DNA of 64,000 nucleotides from Candidatus Aquicultor sp. (lineage in GTDB: Bacteria; Actinomycetota; Aquicultoria; Aquicultorales; Aquicultoraceae), in contig DASXVE010000025.1 in assembly GCA_036504445.1 (NCBI GenBank), positions 289,955 through 353,954 on the forward strand, read 5' to 3'. Made by a program: the position numbers and the translations under genes. Positions 16,762 to 26,633 of the stretch are shown here, piece after piece. How positions within the stretch are numbered: position 1 is the stretch's first letter; the number at the start of each line of letters is the position of its first letter. The notes under the pieces are model-generated. The model was not told the origin of the DNA. It searched no databases and worked only from the letters and a program-made list of their open reading frames with translations.

Positions 16762-17307
16762 TTAACGTGCGAGGTGCTTTGGCTCGTAGCGAACACGTGA
16801 GACCTGTGGTCGAACAGCTCGCGCAAGCACGATATCACGCGAAACTATCAATATACCTATCGCTACAAGAATATCGCCGAGGCTAATACCGGTTGCCCCC
16901 GGGTAAGCTTGAGGGAGCGAGAACACATCCCCGAGGAACCATAGCGGTGCCAGGGTTTGAGAACTTGTCGGAGTCCCCGCAAATGCAACCGCCGCCGGCG
17001 TAGACCCGTCTGTGATAAGCGCGATCAGATTGAGCAATAAGCCCGTAGCTATAAGCCCCATAAAACGAATCTGACGGTTTAGCAGCATAAAACCGATAAC
17101 CATAAGATACGAAACAGCCTGCGCGACATTGTTTACTGTTGCCGGCAAGTTGAAAGTAAACCCGATTGCACACAAAACAATCTGAATACAACACGCTATA
17201 ACGACCAGGAATCCAAATTTGATATAGAGAAGGGAGAATGAATTGCTATTGCCCCCTTGAATGTAGCCGATGATAACGCCGAGCACTGCGCATACTAATA
17301 CCAACAT
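16762..17307 (-). CDS. DUF5317 family membrane protein
   Basis: 181 residues with about five hydrophobic helices. The late segment (APLWFLGDVFSLPQAYPG followed by ISLGDILVAIGI) is the pattern I associate with DUF5317, a membrane family known mainly from Actinomycetota and Firmicutes and without a known function. AAGGAGG stands at good spacing before the ATG at 17307. It is a single gene, convergent with panD and divergent from the transporter at 17592. The 284-base gap between it and that transporter holds no clear feature. Confidence 0.7.
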   Translation of the reverse strand: MLVLVCAVLGVIIGYIQGGNSNSFSLLYIKFGFLVVIACCIQIVLCAIGFTFNLPATVNNVAQAVSYLMVIGFMLLNRQIRFMGLIATGLLLNLIALITDGSTPAAVAFAGTPTSSQTLAPLWFLGDVFSLPQAYPGATGISLGDILVAIGILIVSRDIVLARAVRPQVSRVRYEPKHLAR

Positions 17308-17591
17308 GCTGCTTCCCTCCTTGGTAATTCTCGATTTGTCCCCTTAATTTTTATTTCGACATAATACGTACCAGGTTTAGTAAAAGACAGTGTTAATTTC
17401 AAATATTTGTTCTTTTTAATGCCGATGCCGGTGTGGCCCCAATATCCACAGCGCTCACCAAGACTTTTTAAGTCGTGCGCTCATGCAAATATGCGGTAGA
17501 ATTATAACCGTTACCCCCGACGCCGTAGCACATATGCTAGGCGTGTCAGGAATCCGGGAATATACCGGTACTTCGAAATTTTAGGAGCAGG

Positions 17592-18470
17592 ATGAGCGGC
17601 TATGTCAGAATCGCGATTGCGGCCGTAATTTGGGGATCGATTGGGGTTATCGCCCGCACGATTAACTTACCGGTCCCGATTCTCACCCTGTACAGGGTGT
17701 TTTTTGCGGCGGTTGCAATCTTTATTTATATAATAGCAAAGCGCAAGCTCGGTACTCTAGCGGTCGGTAAAAATATCTACCGTATTGTTTTCATGGGGGC
17801 CCTACTTGCTGTTAACTGGCTGGCGTTTTTCTACAGCATCAAACTTACATCAGTCGCAAATACGGTTCTCTTAACGTATACGGCACCGATTTATGTCGCG
17901 ATTTTGGCACCGCTCTTCCTGAAAGAGCGGTTGGAAAGGATCACGATTATTACGCTTATCATCTCGCTGATCGGCGCGGTCTGTATCGCATCGCCATCGT
18001 TGTTTCATTTCGGCGTCAGCGATATCCCCGGTATCATGTGGGCATTCATCTCTTCAATTACCTATGCGGTCCTCGTTATCTTAGCAAAACCGCTTACAGA
18101 GCGTCTCAGCGTTCTCCCGATACTGTTTTACGAAGAATTAACATGCACTGTTGTGCTGACACCATCGCTTTTTCTCTATCACGACTACACGATAAGCGGG
18201 GCCACCTTGGCGCTGCTTGCTCTCCTCGGCGTCGTTCATACAGCGCTTGCGGCAGCCTTCTATTTGACCGGATTGCGCGACGTAAAAGCGCAGCACGTAG
18301 GCATCTTTACGTATCTTGATCCGGTAAGCGCCGTTATTTTCGCTGCGGCTTTTCTCGGTGAGATTCCGCCAATAACAACATTAATCGGTGGGGCTCTCAT
18401 TATTATCTCGGGTGTACTGCTGATATGGGTGACCAGCCAGCGCATTAATGCTGAGATTGTTGCAGAATAA
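17592..18470 (+). CDS. DMT superfamily (EamA) transporter
   Basis: 292 residues with ten predicted membrane helices in two EamA repeats; the first repeat contains WGSIGVIARTINLPVPILTLYR, cut here to its key WGSIGVIAR, and LTSVANTVLLTYTAPIYVAI, the second contains GVVHTALAAAFYLTGLRDV and YLDPVSAVIFAAAFLGE. Drug/metabolite transporters export amino acids or metabolites; the substrate cannot be read from sequence. AGGAG precedes ATG 17592. It stands alone and ends at a strong bidirectional terminator. Confidence 0.88.
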   Translation: MSGYVRIAIAAVIWGSIGVIARTINLPVPILTLYRVFFAAVAIFIYIIAKRKLGTLAVGKNIYRIVFMGALLAVNWLAFFYSIKLTSVANTVLLTYTAPIYVAILAPLFLKERLERITIITLIISLIGAVCIASPSLFHFGVSDIPGIMWAFISSITYAVLVILAKPLTERLSVLPILFYEELTCTVVLTPSLFLYHDYTISGATLALLALLGVVHTALAAAFYLTGLRDVKAQHVGIFTYLDPVSAVIFAAAFLGEIPPITTLIGGALIIISGVLLIWVTSQRINAEIVAE

Positions 18471-18548
18471 GCAAAAAGGCTGATCCGCATCCGGCAATCT
18501 GTGATATTTTACGGCCGCTGTAAGCCTGACCGTTGTCGCCTGCGGCAA

Positions 18549-18587
18549 TAAAAATGAGGGCTCATGATAGAGCCCTCATTTATTTAA
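18549..18587. terminator. bidirectional terminator
   Basis: AAATGAGGGCTC (18552-18563) and GAGCCCTCATTT (18570-18581) form a perfect 12-bp stem with a six-base loop, with A-rich sequence before and T-rich sequence after. It lies between the convergent EamA transporter and the small gene at 18637-18864 and can serve both. Confidence 0.85.
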
Positions 18588-18636
18588 ACACCGCATAGCT
18601 ATTGCTATGGCTGGTGTGGCGCTTGCGCCATATTAT

Positions 18637-18864
18637 CTAAAGTGACTTAATCTTGTTTGCAAGCTCGGCGGCTTTCGCCTTATCCATCACAAGACCGGCC
18701 GATATCTCAACCCACTTCGCAAGCTCGGGGAGATGAGCTGGCGTAATATTATCGATAGCTAAACCATTCATGTGTGAACTTGTCTGGCGCTCGATAAAAC
18801 GGCGTGCTGCCGGGCCCATGTATCTGCTTGCAACAGCGACTACTTTTTCTCCAATGTCTGACAT
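18637..18864 (-). CDS. small protein paired with a Cache-HAMP sensor, function unknown
   Basis: 75 residues from the ATG at 18864 (GGAGG upstream; a TTG start at 18882 would add six residues). Features: VASRYMGPAARRFIERQ, then LPELAKWVEISAGLVMD and KAAELANKIKSL, all helical and charged; no membrane segment. I have seen similar C-terminal modules in signalling proteins of anaerobes but cannot name the family. It begins 25 bases after the Cache-HAMP gene stop and is surely in the same operon, so it may be the cytosolic partner that the sensor lacks. That role is inference. Confidence 0.6.
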   Translation of the reverse strand: MSDIGEKVVAVASRYMGPAARRFIERQTSSHMNGLAIDNITPAHLPELAKWVEISAGLVMDKAKAAELANKIKSL

Positions 18865-18889
18865 TGTGTGACCATCCTCCAAGCTTTGC

Positions 18890-20137
18890 TTAAGCTGATT
18901 TATCGACGTCTTCTGAAGACATCAGGAACTTGATACTAATGACCATGCGATCGAACGCTTTTGCGAGAACGCCGATCTCGTCGTTCGAATCGACATCAAC
19001 TGTGACGTTTGTATCGCCCATGCTGATTTTTTCAGCAACTTCGGTTAAGTGCTTTACCGGTTTTGTGATCTGTGAGCTTATCCACAGCGCGGCGACCGTT
19101 ACGATAACGATACTGATGAGAACGAGCATCCAGAAGTTATTGTACAGGCTGGCAACCGATGAACTTATACCGGTGCTTACCGTGTTAGCCGATTGCATAA
19201 TCTCGGCCGTCGGCAAAGCGGAAACGACATACCACTCTTGACCCGGAACCGGCACCTTTGTGTACGCCGCAGTCCACTCCTGGCCGCGATCGTTAAAGGT
19301 GACAAAACCGTGATCACCGGTAAGCTGATTATCAGGGATAACCGTACCCGGATGTTTCTCGTCGCACACCATGTATTTTGGATGGTAGAGATAGACGCCT
19401 TTAGGAAGAACCGTTCCGTCTGTCTCCTGGTATTTTTTATCAATCATAAAGGCATAGCCCGACTTACCGAACTTGGTATCGGCAACAACTTTGGTGATTG
19501 CGTTGCCCATGAAATTGATCTGTGTCAATCCAACACGCTGGCCGTTAATTGTTACCGGCATGCTATAACGAATCTCAGCCTCACCGGTCGAGCCGCTGAT
19601 ATTAAGCGCTGAGATGTAGATCGAGTTGTCCGGGACTAATTTTGCGTTCATTGGGGTCATAAACCAAACGGTGTCACCCTTAAACGTGTTGCCTTCTTGG
19701 CTGGCTTTGCCGCCCTCAATCTTTGTGATGTTAAAGCCGTCTTTGTAGAAGAACCTTACCATGCTCATGTCGGGGCGCCAGAACTTCTCGAAGTATTTCT
19801 CGGCGGTTGTCTTTGCAGGCGATGTCTTCCAGTTGCCGCCTGCCATCCTTGCTGCAAATACGGCTTCTTTGCCCGGGAAGTTGTTCAGAGTACTGATGTC
19901 GTTCTTGTACTGCTCGTGAAGCAACTTTACCTGGTCGGTTGTGTTTTTCGATTCGCTAAGCAGCTGAGATTTTGCCTGTGTGGCAACCTCATTGGAAACC
20001 TGTTTCGAGACCTGGTTTCCCATGCCCTTAACGTTCGCTGTGCCGGTAAGACCAAGGATTGCGAGTGGTACGAGCGATAGAACAATAGATGCGATCAAGA
20101 GCTTAGTTCTGATACTGTAAGTGCGTTTTTCTTTCAT
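18890..20137 (-). CDS. Cache-HAMP membrane sensor lacking an output domain
   Basis: 415 residues: a first membrane helix (about 11-32, TKLLIASIVLSLVPLAILGL), an extracellular double-Cache sensor region (about 40-330, with GKSGYAFMIDKK and GVYLYHPKYM), a second helix (about 338-360) and a HAMP domain (about 361-413, ITKPVKHLTEVAEKISMGD). It stops right after HAMP, with no methyl-accepting, kinase or GGDEF domain, and no remnant of one follows in another frame. Chemoreceptors normally continue for about 250 residues. The small protein downstream may complete it. AGGAG precedes the ATG at 20137 in a 335-base upstream gap. The ligand is unknown. Confidence 0.85.
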   Translation of the reverse strand: MKEKRTYSIRTKLLIASIVLSLVPLAILGLTGTANVKGMGNQVSKQVSNEVATQAKSQLLSESKNTTDQVKLLHEQYKNDISTLNNFPGKEAVFAARMAGGNWKTSPAKTTAEKYFEKFWRPDMSMVRFFYKDGFNITKIEGGKASQEGNTFKGDTVWFMTPMNAKLVPDNSIYISALNISGSTGEAEIRYSMPVTINGQRVGLTQINFMGNAITKVVADTKFGKSGYAFMIDKKYQETDGTVLPKGVYLYHPKYMVCDEKHPGTVIPDNQLTGDHGFVTFNDRGQEWTAAYTKVPVPGQEWYVVSALPTAEIMQSANTVSTGISSSVASLYNNFWMLVLISIVIVTVAALWISSQITKPVKHLTEVAEKISMGDTNVTVDVDSNDEIGVLAKAFDRMVISIKFLMSSEDVDKSA

Positions 20138-20336
20138 TTCTTCTCCTCCGTTTTGTATACACCGGGTGTATTGTCGAGGGCACTTCTCTGATTAGTGGCT
20201 AACCGCAGCATCATAATTTCCTCGCAAGTCCTAAAAGCTACTAATCCTTTGTTGTCATTTCTATCGTCATTTGCAAATAAGACTTAATATCCCTCGGGGG
20301 CATTTATAAAAGAATTTTAAACGAGGAGGTCGTACC

Positions 20337-20381
20337 GGCCGTAAAAGCGCCGGTGAGTTATTCGAAAGCGCTTTTACGGCC
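20337..20381 (-). terminator. long hairpin after the formate dehydrogenase gene
   Basis: GGCCGTAAAAGCG (20337-20349) pairs perfectly over 13 bp with CGCTTTTACGGCC (20369-20381) across a 19-base loop. It lies about 90 bases after the formate dehydrogenase stop and about 200 bases before the sensor start, on the same strand. There is no T tract, so it may be an mRNA-stabilising end or a weak terminator. Confidence 0.5.
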
Positions 20382-20472
20382 TGTTGTTAATAGGATTATT
20401 CTATGTTATAGACAATATATTTGCTTGCTATATGTCTACAATATTTATCGCTAGACATCTTAGTATTGTGGC

Positions 20473-23400
20473 CTACGCCCGTTCAAGCAGCACCGCCGCT
20501 ACCTTTAGTTCAGGAATCTTAGCGATTGGATCGAGCGCGGTATTGGTAAGCTCGTTCGCCGCCGATTCCGCGTAGTGAAATGGCATAAAGACAACACCGC
20601 GTTTAATGCCTTCGGTAACGACCGCGGTTGTTTCAACCCGTCCCCGACGGCTTGCTACCGTTACCTTATCACCGCTGGTTACGCCAAGCTCATTGGCATC
20701 AGCCGGGTTGATCTCAACCCAACTCTGTGGCGCGAGCGTCTCCAGTGCACTTGAGCGCCGCGTCATTGTGCCGGTATGGTACTGCCACAAGCTGCGGCCT
20801 GTAGTAAGAATAAGCGGGTACTCGCCGTCCGTCTCTTCGGCGGCGGCTTTAAACTCGACCGGACTAAAGAGCCCTTTGCCGCTGGCAAAGCCCTGGGTAT
20901 GAAGAATCGGCGTACCCGGGTGATCTTCCTTCGGGCACGGCCATTGCAGGCCCCGTTCTTCGAGGCGCGCGTAGGTGATACCGGCATAACTTGGGGTTAA
21001 GCGCCGGATCTCCGCCCAAACATCCTCAACTTTACCGTACTTCATCGGGTAACGAAGCGTTTGCGCGATGTCTGCGATAATCTGCCAATCCGCTTTAGCC
21101 TTACCCGGAGCTTGGCTGGCTTGTCGAACGCGCTGTACCCGCCGCTCGGTGTTGGTAAACGTGCCGTCTTTTTCCGCAAAAGCGGCGCCGGGAAGCACAA
21201 CATCGGCAAGCCGTGCGGTCTCGGTTAGGAAGATATCCTGTACCACAAGAAAGTCGAGCTTGCCCAGTGCATCTTTGACGTGGCCGGTATTGGGGTCGGA
21301 GACGATCGGGTTCTCACCCATAATATACAGCGCGTGGATGGTACCGTCCCCGGCACCGTCCATTATCTCCGAGAGCGTCAGGCCGACTTTACTTGAGAGA
21401 TCGACCCCCCACTCGGTCTCGAACTTAGCGCGAGTCGATGCGTCGTCAACCCGTTGATAGCCGGTATAGACGTTCGGCAGGCCGCCCATATCGCAAGCGC
21501 CCTGCACATTATTCTGCCCTCTCAGCGGATTCACGCCGGCACCGCGCTTGCCGATATTGCCGGTCATCATTGCCAGGTTGGCGATTGCAAGCACGTTATC
21601 GGTGCCTGTCGTGTGCTGCGTGATACCCATTGTATAGCAAATTGCCGCGCGCTCCGCTTTCGCGTAGAGGCACGCCGCTTCTGTTAGCTCGGCTGCCGGC
21701 ACGCCGGTAATCTTCTCGACCACTTCGGGCGTGTACTTCTGCACGATTTTCTCGAGCGCGTTAAACCCTTCGGTGCGCTCGGCGATAAAGGCACGATCGA
21801 CCAACCCCTCAGAGATGATCACATTCATAAGCCCGTTTAAGAGCGCTACGTTCGTGCCCGGCGTCAAGTTCAGCCAGACGTCGGCGTAATCGACCAAGCG
21901 AATCCGGCGCGGGTCGGCGACGATAAGTTTGGCACCGTTTTCACGTACCGCCTTTTTCATCTGGTAGCCGATGATCGGATGCGCTTCGGTCGTATTCGAG
22001 CCGAGAACGAGAATTACCTCGGCTTCAGCAAGATCGTCGATAGAATTGGTCATCGCACCGCTTCCAAACGCTGTGGCCAGACCGGCCACCGTGGAAGCGT
22101 GTCACAACCGGGCGCAGTGATCGACGTTGTTCGTGCCGATGACCGCACGCAGGAGCTTTTGGAACAAGTAGTTTTCTTCGTTGGTGCACCGCGCGGACGT
22201 GAGGCCGGCAATTGCACTCGCCCCATGCGCCCCTTTTATGTCATAGAGCTTGGTGGCTACCAGGCCGACCGCCTCGTCCCAGCTCGCTTCAACAAAGCTA
22301 CCGTTTTTCTTAATCAGCGGTACGGTCAAGCGGTCGGGACTGCTAATGAAGGTGTAGCCGAAGCGCCCTTTGCCGCAAAGGTTGCCCTTATTAACGGATG
22401 TACCGTTCTCCCCTTCGATCTTTTGCGTGACTCTAAAAACTTCGCCAGCATGGTCGGTATTAAGCTCGAGCGAGCATCCCACACCGCAGTAGCCGCACGT
22501 CGTTGGGGTAACCTTTGGCGGCCATAAAAACTCGCGAGCGAATTTCGGCCGGTTCTCAACGAGCGCCGCTGTCGGGCACGCACTGATACACTGGCCGCAC
22601 GCCTCACACGTGGTTTCCAAGAGCGCAACATTACCGGTTGGAACAATATCGTTTTCTGTCGCGCGATACTCGAATGCCGATATGCCGACTACGGAATCGC
22701 AGATAGCGACGCATTTCCGGCATCGAATACATTTATTCTGGTTGCGCAGCACCGCCGGATGACTCTTATCTATACTATAGTGGCGCATCGCAGCGTAATT
22801 ATCATTCGGTTCAATTTTGTGTTCGATTGCAGCGTCTCTCAGGTTGCAATCGTTCTGTTTGATACAGCCGCATTCCAGACAGCGCTGCACCTCAGCAGCT
22901 GCGTCCTCGTCGGTATAGCCGAGTTCAACTTCGTTAAAGTTGCCTTTACCTAAGCGCTCCCTATTGTCGTGTAGCGCCGGCATGGGCACGCGCGGGGCCT
23001 CAGCTACACCCAAATTTTCTTTGGTAACCCCGCCGCGGATAGCGGAAAACGGCTTTGCAAGGCCGAGATCGATTTCCTGCCCGTTTAGGTACTGGTGAAT
23101 CGCAAACGCAGCATCGCGCCCACCGGCGACCGCCTGGATCGCCGCGTTCGGGCCGGTTACGGCGTCCCCTGCGGCAAACACGCCGGGTATGGCAGTTTGC
23201 ATCGTTTGAGGGTCGGCTTTCATATATCTGCCGTCCATCGCGCCTTCCAGGCCGCTGCCGTCGATGGCTTGGCCGATAGCGGCGATAAGGTTATCGATTT
23301 CTAGAATAAATTCGGAACCCGGCTGCGGCTCGGGGCGACGGCGCCCCGATGCATCGGGCTCACCGAGCGCCATGCGGATACACTCAACGCCTTCGACCTG

Positions 23401-24588
23401 TTCGGTATCGACGACCCGGGTCGGGTTGGCCAACAGCACCAATTCCACGCCTTCATGCTCGGCCTCTTCAATCTCGATATCGTGCGCCGGCATCTCGGCG
23501 CGGCCGCGACGATAGATTATATATACTTTCTCGGCGCCGAGCCTGAGCGCGCTTCTCGCGCAATCGATAGCGACGTTTCCGCCGCCCACAACGGCAACTC
23601 GTTTGCCGATAGCAAGCGGCTTATCTAAACCGATCGAGCGCAGAAAATCAACGCCGCTCATGACTCCGGGGGTCTCTTCCCCGTCGCAGCCGAGGCGTGT
23701 ACCTTTTTGCGCACCGATGCCTAGAAAAACCGCGTCGTAGTCGCGCTGTAACTCTTCCAGGGTAAAATCGGTGCCGAGCCGCTTGTTGGTGTATATCTTG
23801 GCGCCAAGCGCTTTGATCTCATCGGCTTCGTCATCGATGATGTCTTTTGGCAGGCGATATGCCGGGATACCGTAGCGAAGCATGCCGCCAACGGCGGGCA
23901 TCGCCTCAAATATTACCGGTTTGTGGCCTTCTACGGCAAGGTAATAGGCGCACGAGAGACCGGCGGGGCCGGCGCCTACGATAGCGATCTTTTTACCGGT
24001 CGGCGCTTTAGTGGTCGGCCTGAAACGCCCGCGCGTGGCCGCATCTTTATCATACGCATAGCGCTTGAGAAAACAGATGCCCACTCGCTCATCGACGATG
24101 TTGCGGCGGCAGGAATCCTCACATGGGCGTGTACAAACGCGCCCGATAATCCCCGGAAAAGGGTTGGTCTGTTTGATCAGCTCGACCGCATCGCGATACC
24201 GCTTTTGCGCGATCAGACCGATATAGCCTTGCGCATCGGTGCCAGCCGGGCACGCCAGACGGCACGGCGCAATGCAGTCCGCCCAGTGATCGGCAAACAT
24301 CTCGTTGAGGCGCTCTTTTCGTGCGGTAATAAGAGCATCGGTATGCGTGTGAACGACCATGCCGTCGTTAACCGGCGTCTCGCACGCTTTAACCGTGCCG
24401 GTACCCTCCACTTCGACGACGCACATAGCGCACTGCGCGTTGGGCATGAGCCGCGAGTCGTGGCATAAACGCGGGATATCTATGTCGTTCGCCAGCGCAA
24501 CATCAAGTATTGTCTGCCCCGATAGGGCTGTTAGTGCTATGTCGTTAATCTCAATATCAAGTTCCCTTTGGACTAGCACGTCTGCCAT
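20473..24588 (-). CDS. fdhA: selenocysteine-containing formate dehydrogenase fused to a GltD-type NAD(P)H module
   Basis: One 1371-residue gene read through an in-frame TGA at 22102-22104 (Sec829). Order of parts: [2Fe-2S] domain (Cys42, 53, 56, 69); GltD-like flavoprotein with FAD motif IVGAGPAGLSCAYY (from about 203) and NAD(P)H motif VVGGGNVAIDCARS (from 333); a Cys cluster at 570-581; two [4Fe-4S] sites (Cys620, 623, 626, 630 and 661, 664, 667, 671); then the molybdopterin (Mo/W) catalytic domain with its own [4Fe-4S] site (Cys698, 701, 705, 738). NVDHCARL-Sec-HASTVAGL matches the FdhH active site, and a strong SECIS follows. In Moorella the NADPH-dependent enzyme has separate GltD-like beta and catalytic alpha subunits; here they are fused. 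It should reduce CO2 to formate with NAD(P)H. AGGAGG precedes ATG 24588, 32 bases after acsE. A plain gene finder would split it in two. Confidence 0.93.
22059..22104 (-). promoter_or_regulatory. SECIS element for UGA recoding in fdhA
   Basis: Directly after the TGA codon (22102-22104), CGCTTCC/GGAAGCG (22093-22099 with 22059-22065) forms a lower stem and GTGGCC/GGCCAC (22084-22089 with 22073-22078) an upper stem capped by the loop GGUCU. The same loop caps the E. coli fdhF SECIS, and the UGA-to-stem spacing is nearly the same. This is strong support for selenocysteine insertion rather than termination. Confidence 0.92.
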
Positions 24589-24620
24589 ATTTCCTCCTAG
24601 GATCGAACAACCCGATCCGT

Positions 24621-25436
24621 TTATGCTTCAGCTTTCGCTCCGAGGATATCATCAAGGTAAGAAGCAGCATAGAGCATTTCATTTTTCAAAACCTCTACGG
24701 TCTTAACTGCCGCCATAAGATCTTTATCTAATGAATCCGCAATCGCATGGGTAAGGCCTGCGGCCGCGAGCATCGTCATATAGGTGTAGCCGAAACGCGC
24801 ATGCAACTCTTTTGGCGTACCGTTGTAGATATTGGATAGACCGACGACCGATTTCATCGGCGGGTCGTTAAGCTGCTGGAACTGGCGAATCGTCTCGACA
24901 ACTTCCATCGCGTCCTGCTGAGCGACGCCGATTGGCAGAACGAGCGGGTCGAGAATGATTCTCTCCATACCGACGCCGTGCTCCATGGCTTTTCCCATGA
25001 TGTTGGCCGCGTTCATGAGGCGCTCGTTGGCATCGCGCGGAATCCCGGCGGATGTCATCGCGAGTGCAATAATATCGGCATCGAATTTGGCCGCCATCGG
25101 CATGTACGCATCGAGCTTGTCATCGTCGGCGTTCGTGGAGTTGATCATCGGTTTGTGTTTACTGACAACCTGCAAACCGGCCTCCATCGCCTCGATGTTT
25201 TTCGTATCGAGGCAGAGTTGGATCGAATCGTCTACAGCTTCCTCAACTGTTTTAACCAACCACTGCATCATGGCCGGGCCGTCTTTTGTTGCCGGGCCAA
25301 GGTTGAGATCGAGACATTTTGCGCCGCCCTCAACCTGTGCGACCGCCAAGTCCTGGATCGGCTTGGCTTCGCGCCCGCGCATCGCCGGGCCGATTGTCTT
25401 TGACATGATGTTGATCTTCTCGGCAATAATTATCAT
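24621..25436 (-). CDS. acsE: methyl-H4folate:corrinoid iron-sulfur protein methyltransferase
   Basis: 271 residues, close to the 262 of Moorella AcsE. A pterin-binding TIM barrel with IIIAEKINIMSKTIGPAM at the N-terminus, GGAKCLDLNLGP, NSTNADDDKLDAYMPMA (pterin Asn and Asp), and ILDPLVLPIGVAQQDAMEV. It moves the methyl group from methyl-H4folate to cob(I)amide of AcsCD. AGGAGAAGC precedes ATG 25436. It lies between cooC1 and the formate dehydrogenase gene, with a 271-base repeat-bearing gap upstream. Confidence 0.95.
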   Translation of the reverse strand: MIIIAEKINIMSKTIGPAMRGREAKPIQDLAVAQVEGGAKCLDLNLGPATKDGPAMMQWLVKTVEEAVDDSIQLCLDTKNIEAMEAGLQVVSKHKPMINSTNADDDKLDAYMPMAAKFDADIIALAMTSAGIPRDANERLMNAANIMGKAMEHGVGMERIILDPLVLPIGVAQQDAMEVVETIRQFQQLNDPPMKSVVGLSNIYNGTPKELHARFGYTYMTMLAAAGLTHAIADSLDKDLMAAVKTVEVLKNEMLYAASYLDDILGAKAEA

Positions 25437-25485
25437 GCTGCTTCTCCTTCCGTCTGTAGAATCCTCGTTTACAAAACTTCTATTT

Positions 25486-25680
25486 AAGCAAGAGCTTTAG
25501 CATTTATGCATATTTCAATGTATGTGTTCGCTTTGCTCTTACGCTGACTTCGACTTTCCTGCAGCTGCCTTTCTTACATTCAGCTCTTAGCTAAAGTAAG
25601 AGTCTTACTGCTTATCCGAAGCTCCTTACGTAAACCAGAGCTTTACTATTTGAAGTTTCAACCTATGCAAGAGCTTTGCG
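25486..25680. repeat. degenerate short repeats in the acsE-cooC1 gap
   Basis: Imperfect copies of a motif near GCAAGAGCTTTA occur at 25486-25500, 25593-25610 (GTAAGAGTCTTACTG), 25631-25648 and 25667-25680, with inverted forms near 25530-25545 and 25580-25592. The gap is 271 bases long and contains no ORF. The inverted copies could fold into small hairpins in the operon mRNA. Confidence 0.5.
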
Positions 25681-25707
25681 CTCTTTCGGTTTACACCGCT
25701 GGCATAT

Positions 25708-26502
25708 TTAAATCTCGAGCGGCTCACCGATTTCGGTTTGCAGGTGCTCTTTTATCCTCGCAATATCGGCAACGTATGCCACGTCTACGTCAAACGGTGA
25801 TTTGCCTTCAAGATCTGCTTTGCGAATCGACTCGCGCTCGAGCACGGTTCCTATTACCGGCAAGTCCGGCAGATATGTGCGAAGAGTATCCTCTTCTTCA
25901 CGGTCGTGTACCTTGTTGAGCACTAAAAATATGCGAGGGATATGCAAGTCCTTGGCAAGCTTTTCGATTTGGCGGGCGGTTTGTATGCTTCGCTGACCGG
26001 GTTCGATAACGACGAGCATCGCGTCGACCGATTCGCTGGTACCGCGCCCCAGATGTTCGATGCCCGCTTCCATATCCATAATGACCGCTTCGTTGCGGCG
26101 AACGATTATGTGCTTGAGAAGCGCCTTGAGCATTGTCGACTCAGGACAAATACAGCCCGAACCACCGGTCTCAACAGTGCCGAGCACGAGCAGTTTGACG
26201 CCGTTCGCTGTTACGCTTAGGCCGTCCGGGATATCGTCGACTTTAGGATTGAGCTTAAAAAAGCCGCCCATTGTCCCTGGGGTACCGCCGGTGCGCTCGG
26301 CAATCAAATCTTTCATCTTCGCGATCGGCACGATGTTTGCCGCATCATCCTGGTCGATACCGAGGGCTGCAGCCAGATTCGCATCCGGGTCGGCATCGAT
26401 GGCGATCACGTTATAGCCGTCTCGCGCAAGAAGACGCGCAAGACCAGCTGCAACCGTAGTTTTACCCACACCGCCTTTGCCGGTTATCGCTATTTTCAAC
26501 AA
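25708..26502 (-). CDS. cooC: CooC-type nickel-insertion ATPase (first copy)
   Basis: 264 residues of the MinD/CooC family. P-loop ITGKGGVGKTTVAAGLARL, IAIDADPDANLAAALG, the metal-binding Cys pair in GSGCICPES, and DMEAGIEHLGRGT, all as in CooC. CooC dimers bind nickel and use ATP to mature the carbon monoxide dehydrogenase C-cluster. The start is TTG 26502 with AGGA six bases upstream. A second copy (37377-38138) lies near acsD; one may serve CODH and the other ACS (AcsF-like), but the sequence does not say which. It lies in the acs operon between metF and acsE. Confidence 0.92.
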   Translation of the reverse strand: MLKIAITGKGGVGKTTVAAGLARLLARDGYNVIAIDADPDANLAAALGIDQDDAANIVPIAKMKDLIAERTGGTPGTMGGFFKLNPKVDDIPDGLSVTANGVKLLVLGTVETGGSGCICPESTMLKALLKHIIVRRNEAVIMDMEAGIEHLGRGTSESVDAMLVVIEPGQRSIQTARQIEKLAKDLHIPRIFLVLNKVHDREEEDTLRTYLPDLPVIGTVLERESIRKADLEGKSPFDVDVAYVADIARIKEHLQTEIGEPLEI

Positions 26503-26633
26503 ATATCATCCTGTTCCATACAAATTCAGCTTCACCACACCAAGAGATTGTATTGTTTCTCAGTGCGTGAGCTGACCAACTACAATTCTAGTGCTCCGCA
26601 TGCACCGCGTCTGCGGCGTGCAAGGGCTTAGAT

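Noticed and set aside
18890..20137. Chemoreceptor broken by a frameshift after HAMP
   Set aside because: No methyl-accepting domain remnant is found in any frame downstream, and a different small gene starts 25 bases later.
20473..24588. Two separate genes (20473-22089 and 22102-24588) split by a stop, or a pseudogene
   Set aside because: The stop is TGA at the conserved Sec site, the frame is unchanged across it, active-site residues flank it and a SECIS with the fdhF-type loop follows.
25437..25707. CRISPR array in the acsE-cooC1 gap
   Set aside because: The repeats are short, imperfect, in both orientations and irregularly spaced, and no cas gene is nearby.
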